This document shows, piece after piece, positions 23,960-36,267 of a stretch of 64,000 nt of DNA. The first letter of the stretch is position 1. Each line of letters opens with the position of its first letter. Source of the DNA: Monosporascus cannonballus (Eukaryota; Ascomycota; Sordariomycetes; Xylariales); assembly GCA_004154925.1 (NCBI GenBank), contig QJNS01000046.1, positions 248,001 through 312,000 on the forward strand, in the 5' to 3' direction. Under the pieces are notes generated by a model. That model was given only the letters and a program-made list of their open reading frames with translations, had not been told where the DNA came from and did no database searches. A program made the position numbers and the translations under genes.

Positions 23960-24149
23960 TATAACGGGCATAATACGTAAGTTAAACGGAGGTATGGCCC
24001 AATAAAAGTTTATATTTAAAGTAAGGAGAAAAAGGGAGAAACAGCTGGCCACCAACAAAGTTGCTGCTTCCTATATATATATGGGTGAGCTCGGGCTAAG
24101 AAGCTCGCTCCGTAAGCCCGAGCTGCCCTATAGGCTCCAGCCTATAACA
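23960..24149 (-). repeat. Gypsy-B copy 1, right (5') LTR
   Basis: 190 bp, begins TATAACGGGC (ancestral TGTGACGGGC) and ends CTATAACA. The right-hand 120 bp keep high GC and both hairpins. Confidence 0.8.
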
Positions 24150-24299
24150 GAAATTAGATTTTCAAATTAATATATTATCAAGGCGGTTCAAGTTAATAAT
24201 ATATTATCAAATATTATATATAGCAAAAAGAATATTGTATTTTAAGATATCAAGATTAATTAGTTACTTAGAGGAAGAAACGCGATATATTTTCTATAT

Positions 24300-27052
24300 T
24301 ATACACTATAACTTTAAAATATATAAAGTTTAAAACAATTTAATGTAAAAGAAAAAGTTAAATTAAGTGTTATAATTATAATAAAATGGGATATTACCGT
24401 AGTACTTATAAAGAACTTCGACGATAAATAAATTAAATTATTATCCCAAAAGAATGATTAATTAAAATAAATGGAAACCTATGTGATAAAAAAGCAAAAT
24501 ATTAATATAATTTAGGTTGGATACGAGTAAACGTTATTACGATAAAAGGTTTAACGAAAAATACGAAAAATTGAAAAACTAAGTTAAAAAGCGTTAAAAA
24601 ATAATAAAACGTTATAAAGATTTAATTAAAAAATGCTACAAATAAATCAAAGTTACTTGGGCTGAAATTTCAAATAGATATAATAAAATATACGTTATAT
24701 AATATGGACGACGAAAATGCTCAATATATAATAAATGAAAAAATCTTATTTATTAACGTATAATAGGCATATTAAAAAAATTGAATCTTTTTAATTAAAT
24801 CGAAGAAATAAAGTAAATAAACGATAGTATTAATATTTTCTTATTCGTATCTTTAAAAACGAAATCAATAGATAAGTAACGCTATAAATATAATTAAAAA
24901 ATAATATTTATAAAAAACTTTTTCGGCTTTTCCGATTAATACAATTATTAACCAGTAAAAAGATTAGTCCAGTATATCGTAAAAAATACTATTGATAGAT
25001 TAGTAAAGATTTTTATTTTTAATTAACATTTTTTATAAACCCCGAAAAAAGATATTAAAATAAAAATTCGTATTTTCACTTAAGCAATATAAAAACGTAA
25101 TAATAATACGGATAATGAAGAATTACATAATAAATAAGTAATTTAATTACTTAATAAGAAACAAGTTATAGTAAAACTAAAATTGATCAATATAATTCGA
25201 AAACTAGTTATGCCGTTAAAGGCAATAAATATAACAGCTTGATATATTATATACGAAAACGTAAATATCACTTAACAAACATAAAAGAAAATTAAAAAAA
25301 GATTTATCTATACAAAGGTTATAAAATAACGAAATTTAACCAAATTCAAGAAACTTTTTAAAAAAGGGTTTTAACGTAACGACAAATGCTATTAATAATT
25401 TTATAGCTTTAAATATATACATAGAAAAATATTAATATATTATAATCATATATTAGAGAATTTTAAACAAATATTACACTATATTAAGTGTAACTAATAC
25501 ATGTTAAATATTATAAATTTCTTTATTAAAACCGTTTATAATTACAAATATTAAAGTTAAATTTTATTTCTAATAAACGAAATTACATGTAAAATTTATA
25601 ATTTAGAGATTGTTATATAAAAAAACCATTTAATAATTAATTTTAAAATTGTTTTTTACGAGTATTACAATATGATTTTAAAATTACTATTAATATATTA
25701 ATATTCGTTTTTAATTAATAAAACAATTAAATCAGTGAAATTCATTTTATATTTTATATATATATAAAATTTGATTTTACTTTCAATATTCGACTGGAAA
25801 TAACATTAAATATAAGTATTACCGCATAGAAGAACAAGAGTTTAGCCATTACACTACTAAGAGTAAAACGTTGTCGGTTCGAGTATTGATCGTCTTGTTC
25901 TGCCCTATACACCTACTAGGTGCTATTTGGAATTGTGACAATAACTATAAAAATATGATATATACATTATTACGTAAAAAAGCAAAATATAGAAAAAATG
26001 GTCATTTAAAAGAGTATAGCGTGCTATTATTATTATTAAAATGGAATTTAAGTACATAATAACCAACTTAAAACAACGGCTTTAAAAATAAAACAAAATC
26101 CAATTAAGATATTATTATAAAATTGTAAAAACGTTTTAAAAGTTTATTTATCAAATTTTACTTTTCTTATAAATTTAATAAAAGTAAATTACGTACGTTT
26201 AAAAATACCTAAAATATCGATTATAAAAAGTATATTCAACGTTTTAAATTATCTACAACGTAGTTCATATTCTCTTTTTAAAAAAATACAGAAAATAGCA
26301 AAATACAACTCATAATTAATTCTAGATAATTAAATACTTTTATTATTACAAATTAACCGTTATCAGTTTTGTTTACTAAAATAATAATTTAATTACATGA
26401 AACGAAATAATTTACAATACTTAATATAAAAACTAAATATAGCCTTATTAGCATGAATAAAGAATATAAATGGAATAAAAATTGTGAAACGAAACATATA
26501 TTATTTAAGTAATTTATTTTATTAATACAATCTATAAACGTGCTAATAACAGTTTAGCAAATAATAAACTATATATTACGATAATACTTTTCGCTTTTAT
26601 TATGTATTATTTCGATAAAAACTTTTTATCTCGAAACGAAATAAGTGTACATAAAACAGTTTTATATAAATATTTAAATTTTTTAAAATTTTATGTTATT
26701 AAATAACGCAAAAGAAAATTAATTTTATAAATTAAAAATATAATATTTAAATTATAGTATTAAATTAAACTATACTAAAATAAACTTTAAATTTTTTTTA
26801 TAATTTTAGAAAAATGAGTGTTATTTAGAAATTTAATATTTCTTGAAAATTATTATAACCTCTAATAAAATTAATATAATTTTAATTAATTTTACAAAAA
26901 ACATTTGTGTAAATATTTCCCGTAAAAGATATTTTAAAATATTAAATATACGATTATTAATGAATTATTACTAATTATACATGATTTAATACGTTTTATT
27001 AAAATAAAAACCCATATTTCGAATTATACGTTAAATATGATAATCGGATAAC
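24300..27052 (+). pseudogene. Gag zinc knuckle and RT remnants of the plus-strand gypsy-A element
   Basis: At 24368-24409 the plus strand reads CYNYNKMGYYRSTY, a CCHC zinc knuckle with one His and two Cys changed to Tyr. At 26608-26619 it reads YFDK in the context FIMYYFDKNFL, the RT centre YLDD with the second Asp lost. An upstream block (YKWNKNCETKHILF) fits the EEWKTAF.T..GLFE motif preceding it. The positions match those predicted from gypsy-A copy 1. Confidence 0.65.
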
Positions 27053-27459
27053 TGTTATAAGAACAGGGGTTTCTGTTTCGAGAAGACCTATTTTTAAAGC
27101 CTAGCGCGGATTTGTTACGACTAAACAACGGACAAGGAAGTTTGGCTTTTATGGCAATTTAGTTAATTTAGGTAATTTGCATAAGTTAGGACCAAATTAT
27201 ATAAATTATATAAATCTACGATTTATTTATTTTAAAAAATAAGATATGTAATAAAAATACTTTAATATAAATAGTATTTGTTAATTTCGTTTTTTAGTTA
27301 TTAATTTACGTTTATAATTTAAGATAATTGTTTTTACTATAAGACTGTTTTATAACTTTTTTAACGAATAAAGTTTTAAATTATTCTTTGCCTTATTATC
27401 ACATATAAATCAAGATTTTATACCGGATATTGCTTATATCTCTAGATAGGCTTATAATA
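27053..27459 (+). repeat. Gypsy-C 5' LTR
   Basis: Begins TGTTATAAGAACAGGGG and ends CTTATAATA. Pairs with 33154-33564. Confidence 0.75.
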
Positions 27460-28499
27460 AGTTCGTTATACTTTGATAGTTTCTTAATTAATAACCGACG
27501 AATAATTTATCTCCTAGCTAAGATAGAAGCTTTTTGAACTTAATATAGAAAATCATATAAGATAACGTTTAAAAGATAAATAATATATCCGATTTCCGTT
27601 ATTAGCTAATAAAGAATAAATAATTAAACTAAACAATTTATTACCTATCGAAAAAGTTTTATAATTAATTCATAATATAGCATTTTTTATTATTCAGTTT
27701 TAGAGAAGCTTTTTTTCTTAATAGCAGTTTATTTCTATTAAAAATACTAATAAAACTTAAGGATTTAAAATTAAAGTTGTTAAGAGAAAAAAGTATGGAG
27801 CTAGATAGAAAGGCAAAAAAAGAGAATTAATATTCGACGAAAAGCTATATATTTTGATAACGGAGATGAAAGTCTAAAAAAATATTAAGTACGTTCGATA
27901 ACAAAGAGCTTTTACCTTATTATTATTTGGCGTAAATTTATTTTGCGAAAATACTGTATTATTTTCTTGTTATCATGAAATACTAGACGTTAAAAATTAT
28001 AAATTAATTTCTTTAAGCCTTACAACGAACTTATCGATATAAAGAAATTTTGAGTTTAAGCTAAATTTCAGCTTAAGTTTTATAAGAGTTTTTTGATAGA
28101 AAATTACTACCAGGAAAATTTTTTATGATTAGAGTTTATTATGACAAATTATTTACAAAATTATTTCGAAAATTCTTCAAATATAATTATTTTCAAAACA
28201 GAAAAGGAATTTTATTTGACAACGCAGATAGAAAATAATATAAAATCAACTAACCTTTTTTCTAAATTAAGTTACGCATAAATATATAATCGAATTCAAT
28301 CGTTAGATAATTATTTCTAATTTGTTAAAAGCTTTTTGTTTTATTTTTATTTCAACAGCTTAAAACTATAAGTGAGAAACGAATTATATATAAAATTTAA
28401 GATAAAGGTTTTTATTAAATATCTTGATAAAGTTATTATTACAGATTAATAAATTTTTAATCGAGATATTTAAAAAAAGAGATCAGTAAACGAAATAAT

Positions 28500-31400
28500 G
28501 ATAAATGCTTTAATAATAAAGCGAAAAAAATAGAAGTAAGCTTTAGAAAAAAAAGAATATCGTTTTAAAAGAACTTAAGAAAAATATATTTGAAGCAATA
28601 TGTTTTAACTGTAATAAAAACGGGTATTTTGAAAACGAGTATCGTTTTTTCTTTAAAAAGGAATTTTTTAATCTTAAAAGAATATTAAAATAATTGAATA
28701 AAAAACCGATAGTAAAATAATAAATCAGAAACAAAAATGTTAGTTCGATTATCTGTTTTTTTAGCTACCATTTATTATTGCTATAATTACTAGAATTTGA
28801 AACAATACTTCAAAGAACGAAAATTAATTTATGTATTAAGATTTCATGTTTAAAATATATAAACATTATTTAAAATAAACAGTTTTTAAAATAATTATTA
28901 AGTTCAGTTACTTCTATTATTTTAACATTTACTGGTATAAGATTTAAAGTAAAAACGAATAATTTTAAATACATATTAATAATTATAAATAATTATTTTC
29001 CAAATTTTGTAAATTTCGTAATTATACGATAGATATCAAAAAAACCGCAGGCAAATCTTTATAATTTATTGCATTGTATATTTTGTTATTAAGATAATTA
29101 CTTTATTTATTTTAAAGTTCAAGAAAAAAATACAATTTGTCCTTGGTGGAATAATAAAGTACTTATTAAATTTAACAATAAATTGAGATATATAAAGGTT
29201 CTCCGATAGCTAAAATGTCTTAAGTTTTATTATTTATATTTTAAATCAAAAAAATATTAAAAGGTTATATCGCAAAAATATTTATGTTATTTTCGAATAT
29301 TTTCTATTTAATACCAATTTCTAAATACGGGAATAATCTTTTTTAGAAATTGTATTTTTAACTTTATTACTTAAAAATACTAAATTTAAAAACCCAACTA
29401 AAGAGTAATTATAAGTAGATATTAATACAGTCGAAAAAGATGGTACAAATAAATGAATAATTATTATATTAAGTATATCCATAGAAAAACTCCAAAATAA
29501 AAACGCTTTTTCATAACCAAAATATACCAATTAAAAAACGTTAAAGGATTTTCAAATTAAGATGCAGAAAAATCTAAGTTTATAAAAGCTTATATAAAAT
29601 TATAAAGAAAATACGTAACAAAATTGAAATCTTGTTTTAGTATAAAATGCAATGTTTAAAGTTATAATTACTTCGAGAAAAATGGAAAAGGTTTTTTTAC
29701 AATAGCACAAAACTACGGATTTTCGTAGAAATACAAGTTAAAGTTTTATAAGTTAGATACGATAAATAAAAACCTATTTAAATACGAAAACGAACGAATT
29801 TTTAATAAATTTAATATATTTAAATATAAATTTAAAAACATTAACAATACGTTTCGTTTAATATCGTCGATATTTTAAAATATACTATTATCTTAAGAAT
29901 ATTGTGGTTTAAATGTAGTAATTTACGTGTTAACTAAAAAAGCTAAACTTTTTTATAGAATAATAAAATGATAAAACCAAAAACAATTATATCGAAATTT
30001 ATTATATAATTTGGGACTAAATTTTTATTATACTACGTCAATATTGGAAATTTATTAAGTTATTTAAAAATAGAAAAATTATAAAGTATTACCGTATAAT
30101 TAATGAAAGTATTAAATACTTATTAAAATAATATTACTTTAAATTTTATAAAGTTAACTATCTAAATTTGAAAAGGGTTAAGGTATTATCAAAAGGCATA
30201 TAATTAAATCTAAAAAAGTATATCCAGTTTTTTGATTTTCTTATCATATACCTTATTTTTTAGTAGTAAAATGAAAAAATGACAAATAAAACGTTAACCA
30301 AAATAAAAACCTTATCTATTAACAAATACTCGATTATAAATAATTAAACGATGTGACGAGTAAAAATGGTTAATGTTGAATATTTATAAGTATATTAGTA
30401 AAAGATACTAATAAAATAAAACAATTTACCATTTTCAATTTATGGAATGATTATTATAAAATTAAAATAGTTAAAAAATATAGAGAATAACGTTTAAAAT
30501 AATATACAGACTTTACGAATATCAAATAACATCTCTAGAACTTATTAACGCTTTAGCAAATATTTAGAGCCTAGTTATAATTGCGCTTAAAAACCTCTTA
30601 GATATATTCCTATTTATTAATTTTAATAATATGTTTATTTATTTCAAAACCTTATAAAAATACACTAAATACGTAATTTCAATATTTAAAATATTAGATA
30701 AAGTAAATATTCGAATTAAATTTGCCAAAACCATAGAGCATATTAAAAAATTAGGTTTTCTAAAATTTGTTTTTATTTTCCATTAAACCTAAATTTAAAA
30801 CTCTAAATTAAAAAAAAATAAAAGTTGGTTTATCCTAAATACGACGAACGTTATAAATATCTATCAAATATTAAGATTTACGAATTATATACGGAATCTA
30901 ATTAAAGCATATAAAAATATAATTAAATTATTAACGAAATTTACTACAAAACGTTCATTTAGAAAATTCGAATTTTCGAAGGAAACTCAAAGAAATATCT
31001 AGATATTTAAGGGCGGAACTAATTAAAAAAAACTTTAAATACGGGTTTTTAATAGTAATAAAAATGGATTAAAAATAGGTATTCGAATTTATACTTTAGA
31101 TATAATTTTAAAGTAATAACAGGATAATAAAAATTAATATTTAATAACGTATTATTTAAAAATATTCCGTAAAATTGAGTTTAAATATTGGATTTACAAT
31201 AAGAAATTGTTATTAATTATTAATATTTTTAAAAAATAAAACCTTTTTTTAATAAACTTAAGAAACTTTTTAATATTTACTCCCATTACAAAAATCTTAT
31301 TTAATTTATAAAAACATAAGAATTAAATAAAAATATAAAATTTAAATACTATTTCTCTCGAAATTTAATTTTAGGATATATTATATTAAAGAAAAGAGTT

Positions 31401-32900
31401 TAGGCGGATATTTTTAGCCGTAGAGGAAACTACGGTGTTAGACCCTCTCATAAAATATACAAATAATGTAATAATATAAAAGTAATACTATTCAATTATA
31501 TAAGGTAGTAAAAACCCGATATTCGAATTATTAACGTAATTTCGGAACTTTTCTAATACGAAACATCTTAAAAAAGTTTAATAATTAAACGGATAACTTA
31601 AAAACCAATTCTAATACTACTATATAGTTTATATCCCCAAAGGTTAATAAAAATGATTTATAAAGAGATTTTATGAAAACCTATTATATAGATATTAGGG
31701 AATTTTTAAAATTATTAATAAATTATAGAAAAAATAGGATTTTTCTAAATTATGATGAACAATTATGAAAACGATTAATATTTATAATATTTATAATACA
31801 ACCAAAGTAATACGGTATAGGTTTTGCGGATTATTACAGTTTATTAATATCGTTAATAAAATATAGAATATTATAACTTAAGATTTTATTATTAACTAAT
31901 TTCTATTTAAAAATATCGTAATAAAAATTAAATACATTAAAGAACAAAGCATTATTAACAAAGTTATTAAATATTAGTGTTTTTTATCTATTAAAAAAGA
32001 AATAACGGCAAGATAATTAATTTACACTGTGATTCGATATTACTTAACTAAATATAAAATATTTAAAAATTCGTTTATAATTAAGATAAGCGTTTTACTT
32101 TTAAGTTTAACATTAATTTCATTAAGCGGATTAATATTAAGCTTAAATCTTCAATAACTTATTACTTTTAAATAACCGGTCAAATCGAAAAATTAAACGA
32201 AATCTTAACATAATACTTCTGAAATTACGTTAATTATTAATAAAATACTTAAGTAGAGTTTAGGCGTTTACTATTAATCGTTTATAATATACTTATTAAT
32301 AAAAATATAAACGGATTTTCTTATATAACTATATACGAATATAAAAGAAAAATAAAATAACCCGAATAACACCTTAATAAGACTTTAAAAATTGTTACAA
32401 CGGTTTTGCGAATAAATTTTAAAATAATAAGAATCAAAATAATATAAGTAAAGTTGCAAATAGAATTATAATTTTTTTAAGACCGGATAACTTAATCTTA
32501 TAATAAGAAAAAATTCAAATATTAATTAAGCTTACTTTGCATCTATATAACGTTATTTCTTTGAGTTTTCCTTACTTTTTTAAGTTATTTAATTTGTACT
32601 TTTCCTTTAAATTAATTATAAGATTTTTTAAAAATCATCTATTAAAAACGTAAATACTTTAATCTACTAATAAATATCTAGGATATTTTTTTTCGACGAC
32701 GAAATATCTTTTTCTAACGCCAACGTAAATTATTTAATTTCTTTTTAACAACTTTTTAATATGTTATAAAACTGTTTTTAATCTTCCGTTATTTTTTTAG
32801 GCGATTACGCTTTTTATATAATTTTGATGAGGAATTTATAGTCAAAACGTTATAAACGAGAAGTTGAAACCGAATATAATAATTATAATTCGCAATATTA
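28500..32900 (+). pseudogene. Gypsy-C gag-pol remnant
   Basis: At 28601-28642 a zinc knuckle reads CFNCNKNGYFENEY: CCHC with His and the last Cys changed to Tyr. At 30613-30645 the RT centre reads FINFNNMFIYF, with NN where DD belongs, followed by a block like ILDKVNIRIKFAK. At 32157-32350 the integrase end reads TYYF.ITGQIEKLNEIL, the counterpart of TAYHPQTDGQTERLNQTL, then YF.NYVNY...T.VEF. Stops interrupt all frames. The gene order proves plus orientation and Ty3/gypsy type. Confidence 0.75.
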
Positions 32901-33153
32901 AAAATATAAAAATATTCAGAATTACTTGAATGAATGCAATTTAAACAAGAAAAACTCTTAAAGCCGAATTTCTTAATTAAATCTGCTCGAGCGGTACGAG
33001 AATTGCGTAAATTTATACGAGGTTTTTTTCTTTTCGAATACGGCCGGTTATAATAAAATTAGCTAAAAAGCGTCCGAAATTTTCTTTAATAAAACAAAAT
33101 AACTACTTAGTGTTTTTATTCTTGAGATAAAAATTCTTGGAAAAGGGAAATAA

Positions 33154-33564
33154 TGTTGCAAAAATAAAGATTCTTATTTCGAGAAAATCTATTTTTAAGG
33201 TCTAACGCGAGCCTGTTACGGTTAAAACCTGAATAAGGAAATTTAGTTCTTATAGTAATCTTATCAATTTAAGTAATTTAAGTAATTTGCTATTAGATTA
33301 TATATATTACATATATATACTATATATATACTTTTAACATTGAGAAATATAATAAGGTACCCTTTTATATAAATAATATTTACTTAATTTCGTTTCTTAA
33401 CTATTAATTCAAGCTTATAATCAAAGACAGTCGTTTTTTACAATAGAAAAGGTTTGCAAATCTTTTTAACGAATAAACTTTTGAATTATTTCTCGCTTTA
33501 TTATTATCTACAAATTAAGACCTTATTTCGGATACTACTTATATCTCTAGATAGATGTATAACA
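33154..33564 (+). repeat. Gypsy-C 3' LTR
   Basis: Begins TGTTGCAAAAATAAAG and ends GTATAACA. Pairs with 27053-27459. Confidence 0.75.
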
Positions 33565-34758
33565 GATTCGTAATAATAACGAAAATTTGAAGATAAATTA
33601 TATTTTACTATATTTTATATTAGAAACTGGAAAAGCTCGAATAGAATTATATAGTATTAAACAAAACGATTTATAGATATTATTATAGGTTTTTAGAAAT
33701 TTAAGTATTTTTTAAAGAAAACTTTTACCAGATTAAAGTTTATACAAATTATCAAAATTTCACCCGTTTTATTATAATCAGAAGGTTTTCGAAACGATAA
33801 TTACCATATGTAAAAAGAATAGCGAATTTCGATTTTATAATTATTCATAAAAGGGTTTAAAAATAATAAAATAAATATTTTAAGTAAGGAAGTAAATTTC
33901 GAAAAAGGTTTAATTAAGATTAATTATATAATTAACGATATTACCATAAATAGCATGTATATTTAAATTACATTCTAATAATACGAGTTGTATTTTAACA
34001 CGTATATTAAAGATGTTTAAGAAATATAAATATAGATTGTTAAAAAATAAAATTTAAATAGGTTATAAATTCTAGAAAAATGCCAAATACATTCAATATG
34101 CTATATATATAAATATAAAATAAAAAACCTTGAAATAGTTTTCCCGTATTTATTATTTTTGTAAAATAAAACAAACTTTTTAAAAATATAACGAAAGTAT
34201 AACGTTTATGATATAATGAAAACAAAACAATATATATTATATGAAACATTATACTTATTATTAATTTTAAAATGTCATAAACCCTATTTATAATCATTTT
34301 TAATATAAATTTTCTTTATTTAACAGCTTAAAAATCGAAGCATATTACTATAATATCTTTATAATTGTGGATATATTTACGAAGTCTTTTATTTTATAAT
34401 TTATTTAACAAAATCTATTTTAAAAGAAATGGTACATATTTTTTAAAAATGTGTTTTTAATATATATTATTTATTATGTAAAATAATATCTAATAAAATC
34501 TTATAATTATTCCTCAATGTTAGTAAAACCTTTAATATACATCGATTTAAATTATAAAATATTTGTCCTATTTAAACTTTAAACGAATAAATAAGAAAAC
34601 GGTTAAATTAAAAAAATACAGATTTATTTACGATATTATATTAATTAAATATAAAATAATTAGATGAAAACATAACTCATTATATAATTATCTTAAAATA
34701 TTAATTATTATAAAAGTATTAAAATTATTTTAACGACCGTATATTTTAATTTTATAGT
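33565..34758 (+). pseudogene. Middle pol piece of the plus-strand gypsy-A element
   Basis: AT-rich stretch between gypsy-C and the gag-only element. By position it should hold RNase H and the integrase core of the host gypsy-A element, but I could not read a clear motif. The minus-strand ORF inside it is low-complexity and is not taken as a gene. Confidence 0.4.
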
Positions 34759-34923
34759 TGTAAGGGGCTGCATACGCAGTAGCTAAGGATATGGGCCACA
34801 ATAGGTCTATTGAGAAATCTAGGGAACAGCTAAGAAGATGCGTGGGAGCAGTTAGCTATATATATAGGAGCCACGGGATTAGCGTTACGTTAATCTTTCC
34901 ACTACGGCCCTTGGCCCGTAATA
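34759..34923 (-). repeat. Gag-only element, left (3') LTR
   Basis: Starts TGTAAGGGGCTGCATACG, ends CCCGTAATA. It contains the near-palindrome GATTAGCGTTACGTTAATC, also kept in the right LTR. Confidence 0.75.
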
Positions 34924-34959
34924 TAACCCCCCTCTTTAGATTTAATCCTTATTTTTTCC

Positions 34960-36080
34960 CGTTACGGGGTAAACGTTTATTTGTAATGCCTTTTTAAGGA
35001 TTTTGTTTTAAGGCGGCGATATTCGCAAATTCTAATCCGAAAGGTTTTTTAACGGTTATGGGAAAATTACGCCGCGTATTTTACGCTCGTACGTTTGTAG
35101 TACATTATACGTTATTAATTTTATATTTTCGCGTTATTTTCTTTAAGGCTTTTTTGCCAATTTTTTTAATATTTCATATATATCGAATTTACTTAGGTCG
35201 TTTTAGGCTTTGTCAAACGTTTTCGCGGTTGCTTTTTGTCGTTCAAGTAATAAAGGATCCTTTAGGGCTTTGTTAACGCCAATATGTCGGACGGCGATTT
35301 CCTTTTTTTGGAATAATCTTTCCGAAAATGCCTTATTTCGCCATATTTTAAGTAACGTCCTTCCGTTTACCAGCGGCATTTGCGTTAATAATTAATGGCT
35401 AACGTACCGATTTTTATACTTTTTATAACATTATTTTCCGATTAGAAAATTATTACGCATAAATATGCCGGGGTAAAGGCCGTTAGGAACGATATTTTCG
35501 AACGGCAAAAGAACTATGCGAATTTTTCCTAAGTATTAGGCCATCTTTTATAATCCAATTATTTTTTTATTTTGGCGTTAAGGTCCGAAATTAATACAAA
35601 AATTTTGTTTTTATCCGGTTATTTATTTTTTCCGGCTTAATAAAAAGTATTTTCGAATATAAAAAAGTATTCGAACGTTATTTAAACGTTACGTTAACGT
35701 AATTTGGTTAAGCGTTATCCAATTTTTTTATTCTTTATTGGGTTTTTTTAAGATAACGGCAATATAATCTAAAAAGGTTTAGGGGTTTAGCTTTTTTAAG
35801 GCTTTATGTATGTACGGCAGAAACGTCGATTTTGGAAGCTAACGGCTAAGGGCTTCCTAGATATAGAAAAACTGTATACAATTATCGCCGATCGCCTTTC
35901 TGTTAACGAATAACTTTTTCTCCATTTCGAGCTTCCAGGCGTTATGGTATTTACGGCCTTATAATTTGCGAACGGTTCGTAAAACATGACGGCACGGTTC
36001 CTTAGTGTTTGTAGCGAATAAATTACGTACGAATAACGGATGTATAACATTGGCGTATTTTTACGGCGACGGACTGTTCG
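34960..36080 (-). pseudogene. Gag-like remnant of the short LTR element
   Basis: From about 36.0 kb leftwards the minus strand reads NAWKLEMEKKLFVNRKAIGD, then IQFFYI, then TFLDYIAVILKKPNKE and LNQITLT. This is the order of a fungal Gag N-terminal region (..WKLEM..KL..+..AIGD..QFFYI.. then ..FLDYL..I..DPNKEQ..L..L). Stops occur within it. The left part (about 35.4-35.0 kb) is less mutated and reads as a Lys-rich segment (NGRTLLKIWRNKAFSERLFQ) that I do not recognise. Confidence 0.55.
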
Positions 36081-36102
36081 CGAAAAAGAAGATTTCTTAA
36101 TA

Positions 36103-36267
36103 TGTAAAAGGCTGTATACATAATAACTAAAAATATAGGCCATATTACATCTATTAAGAAATCTAGAGAATAATTAAGAAAATACGTAGGAGCAGTTAAT
36201 TATATATATAGGAGTTACGGGATTAGCGTTACGTTAATCCTTTTACTAGAGCCCTTAGCCTGTAATA
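36103..36267 (-). repeat. Gag-only element, right (5') LTR
   Basis: Starts TGTAAAAGGCTGTATACA, ends CTGTAATA. Same length as the left LTR and more heavily RIP-mutated. Confidence 0.75.

Larger units (their letters stand above)
18633..24149 (-). mobile_element. Gypsy-B copy 1: RIP-mutated Ty3/gypsy retrotransposon
   Basis: Two 190-bp LTRs (18633-18822 and 23960-24149), start TGTGACGGGC and end TATAACA. On the minus strand, RT is readable at 21374-21351 as YINNLLIY, i.e. the catalytic YIDD with both Asp changed to Asn. SGFRIDN and LNPDKYELV follow downstream. A purine-rich tract next to the left LTR supports minus orientation. No five-base duplication is visible (AAAGA versus GAAAT). Length 5.5 kb, same as copy 2. 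Confidence 0.8.
27053..33564 (+). mobile_element. Gypsy-C: RIP-mutated Ty3/gypsy retrotransposon
   Basis: LTRs at 27053-27459 and 33154-33564 (407 and 411 bp) start TGTT and end ATA/ACA. They share blocks such as TTATATCTCTAGATAG and TTTCGAGAA. Plus orientation: a purine tract GGAAAAGGGAAATAA precedes the right LTR, and gag, RT and integrase follow in that order left to right. The family is distinct from A and B by LTR sequence. It is inserted in the plus-strand gypsy-A element. No target duplication is recognisable. Confidence 0.8.
34759..36267 (-). mobile_element. Short LTR element with a gag-like remnant only (TR-GAG-like)
   Basis: Two LTRs of exactly 165 bp (34759-34923 and 36103-36267) flank only about 1.18 kb. 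A pure purine tract (AAAGAGGGGGG on the minus strand) abuts the left LTR, giving minus orientation. The interior on the minus strand reads like retrotransposon Gag. No protease, RT or integrase is present and there is no room for them. This fits a non-autonomous terminal-repeat element that keeps gag and would depend on pol supplied by another element. No target duplication is seen. Confidence 0.65.

Noticed and set aside
18628..24154. A five-base target duplication for gypsy-B copy 1
   Set aside because: The flanks read AAAGA and GAAAT; I could not reconcile them even allowing C/T changes, so none is claimed. The same holds for gypsy-C and the gag-only element.
25826..25885. tRNA-like sequence on the minus strand (TAGTGTAATGGCTAAAC then TTCTTCTATG)
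   Set aside because: An A-box-like string and an Arg-TCT-like loop are present, but no B box at the right distance and no acceptor stem; GGTTCGAG nearby is on the other strand.
28543..29530. Minus-strand ORFs of 63 and 69 codons with hydrophobic, Phe-rich sequence
   Set aside because: Shadows of RIP-mutated plus-strand gypsy-C gag; AT-rich DNA produces such Phe/Ile/Leu runs without meaning membrane proteins.
34040..34297. Minus-strand ORF of 85 codons resembling a multi-pass membrane protein
   Set aside because: Only Ile/Phe/Tyr/Leu low-complexity sequence from AT-rich decayed transposon DNA.
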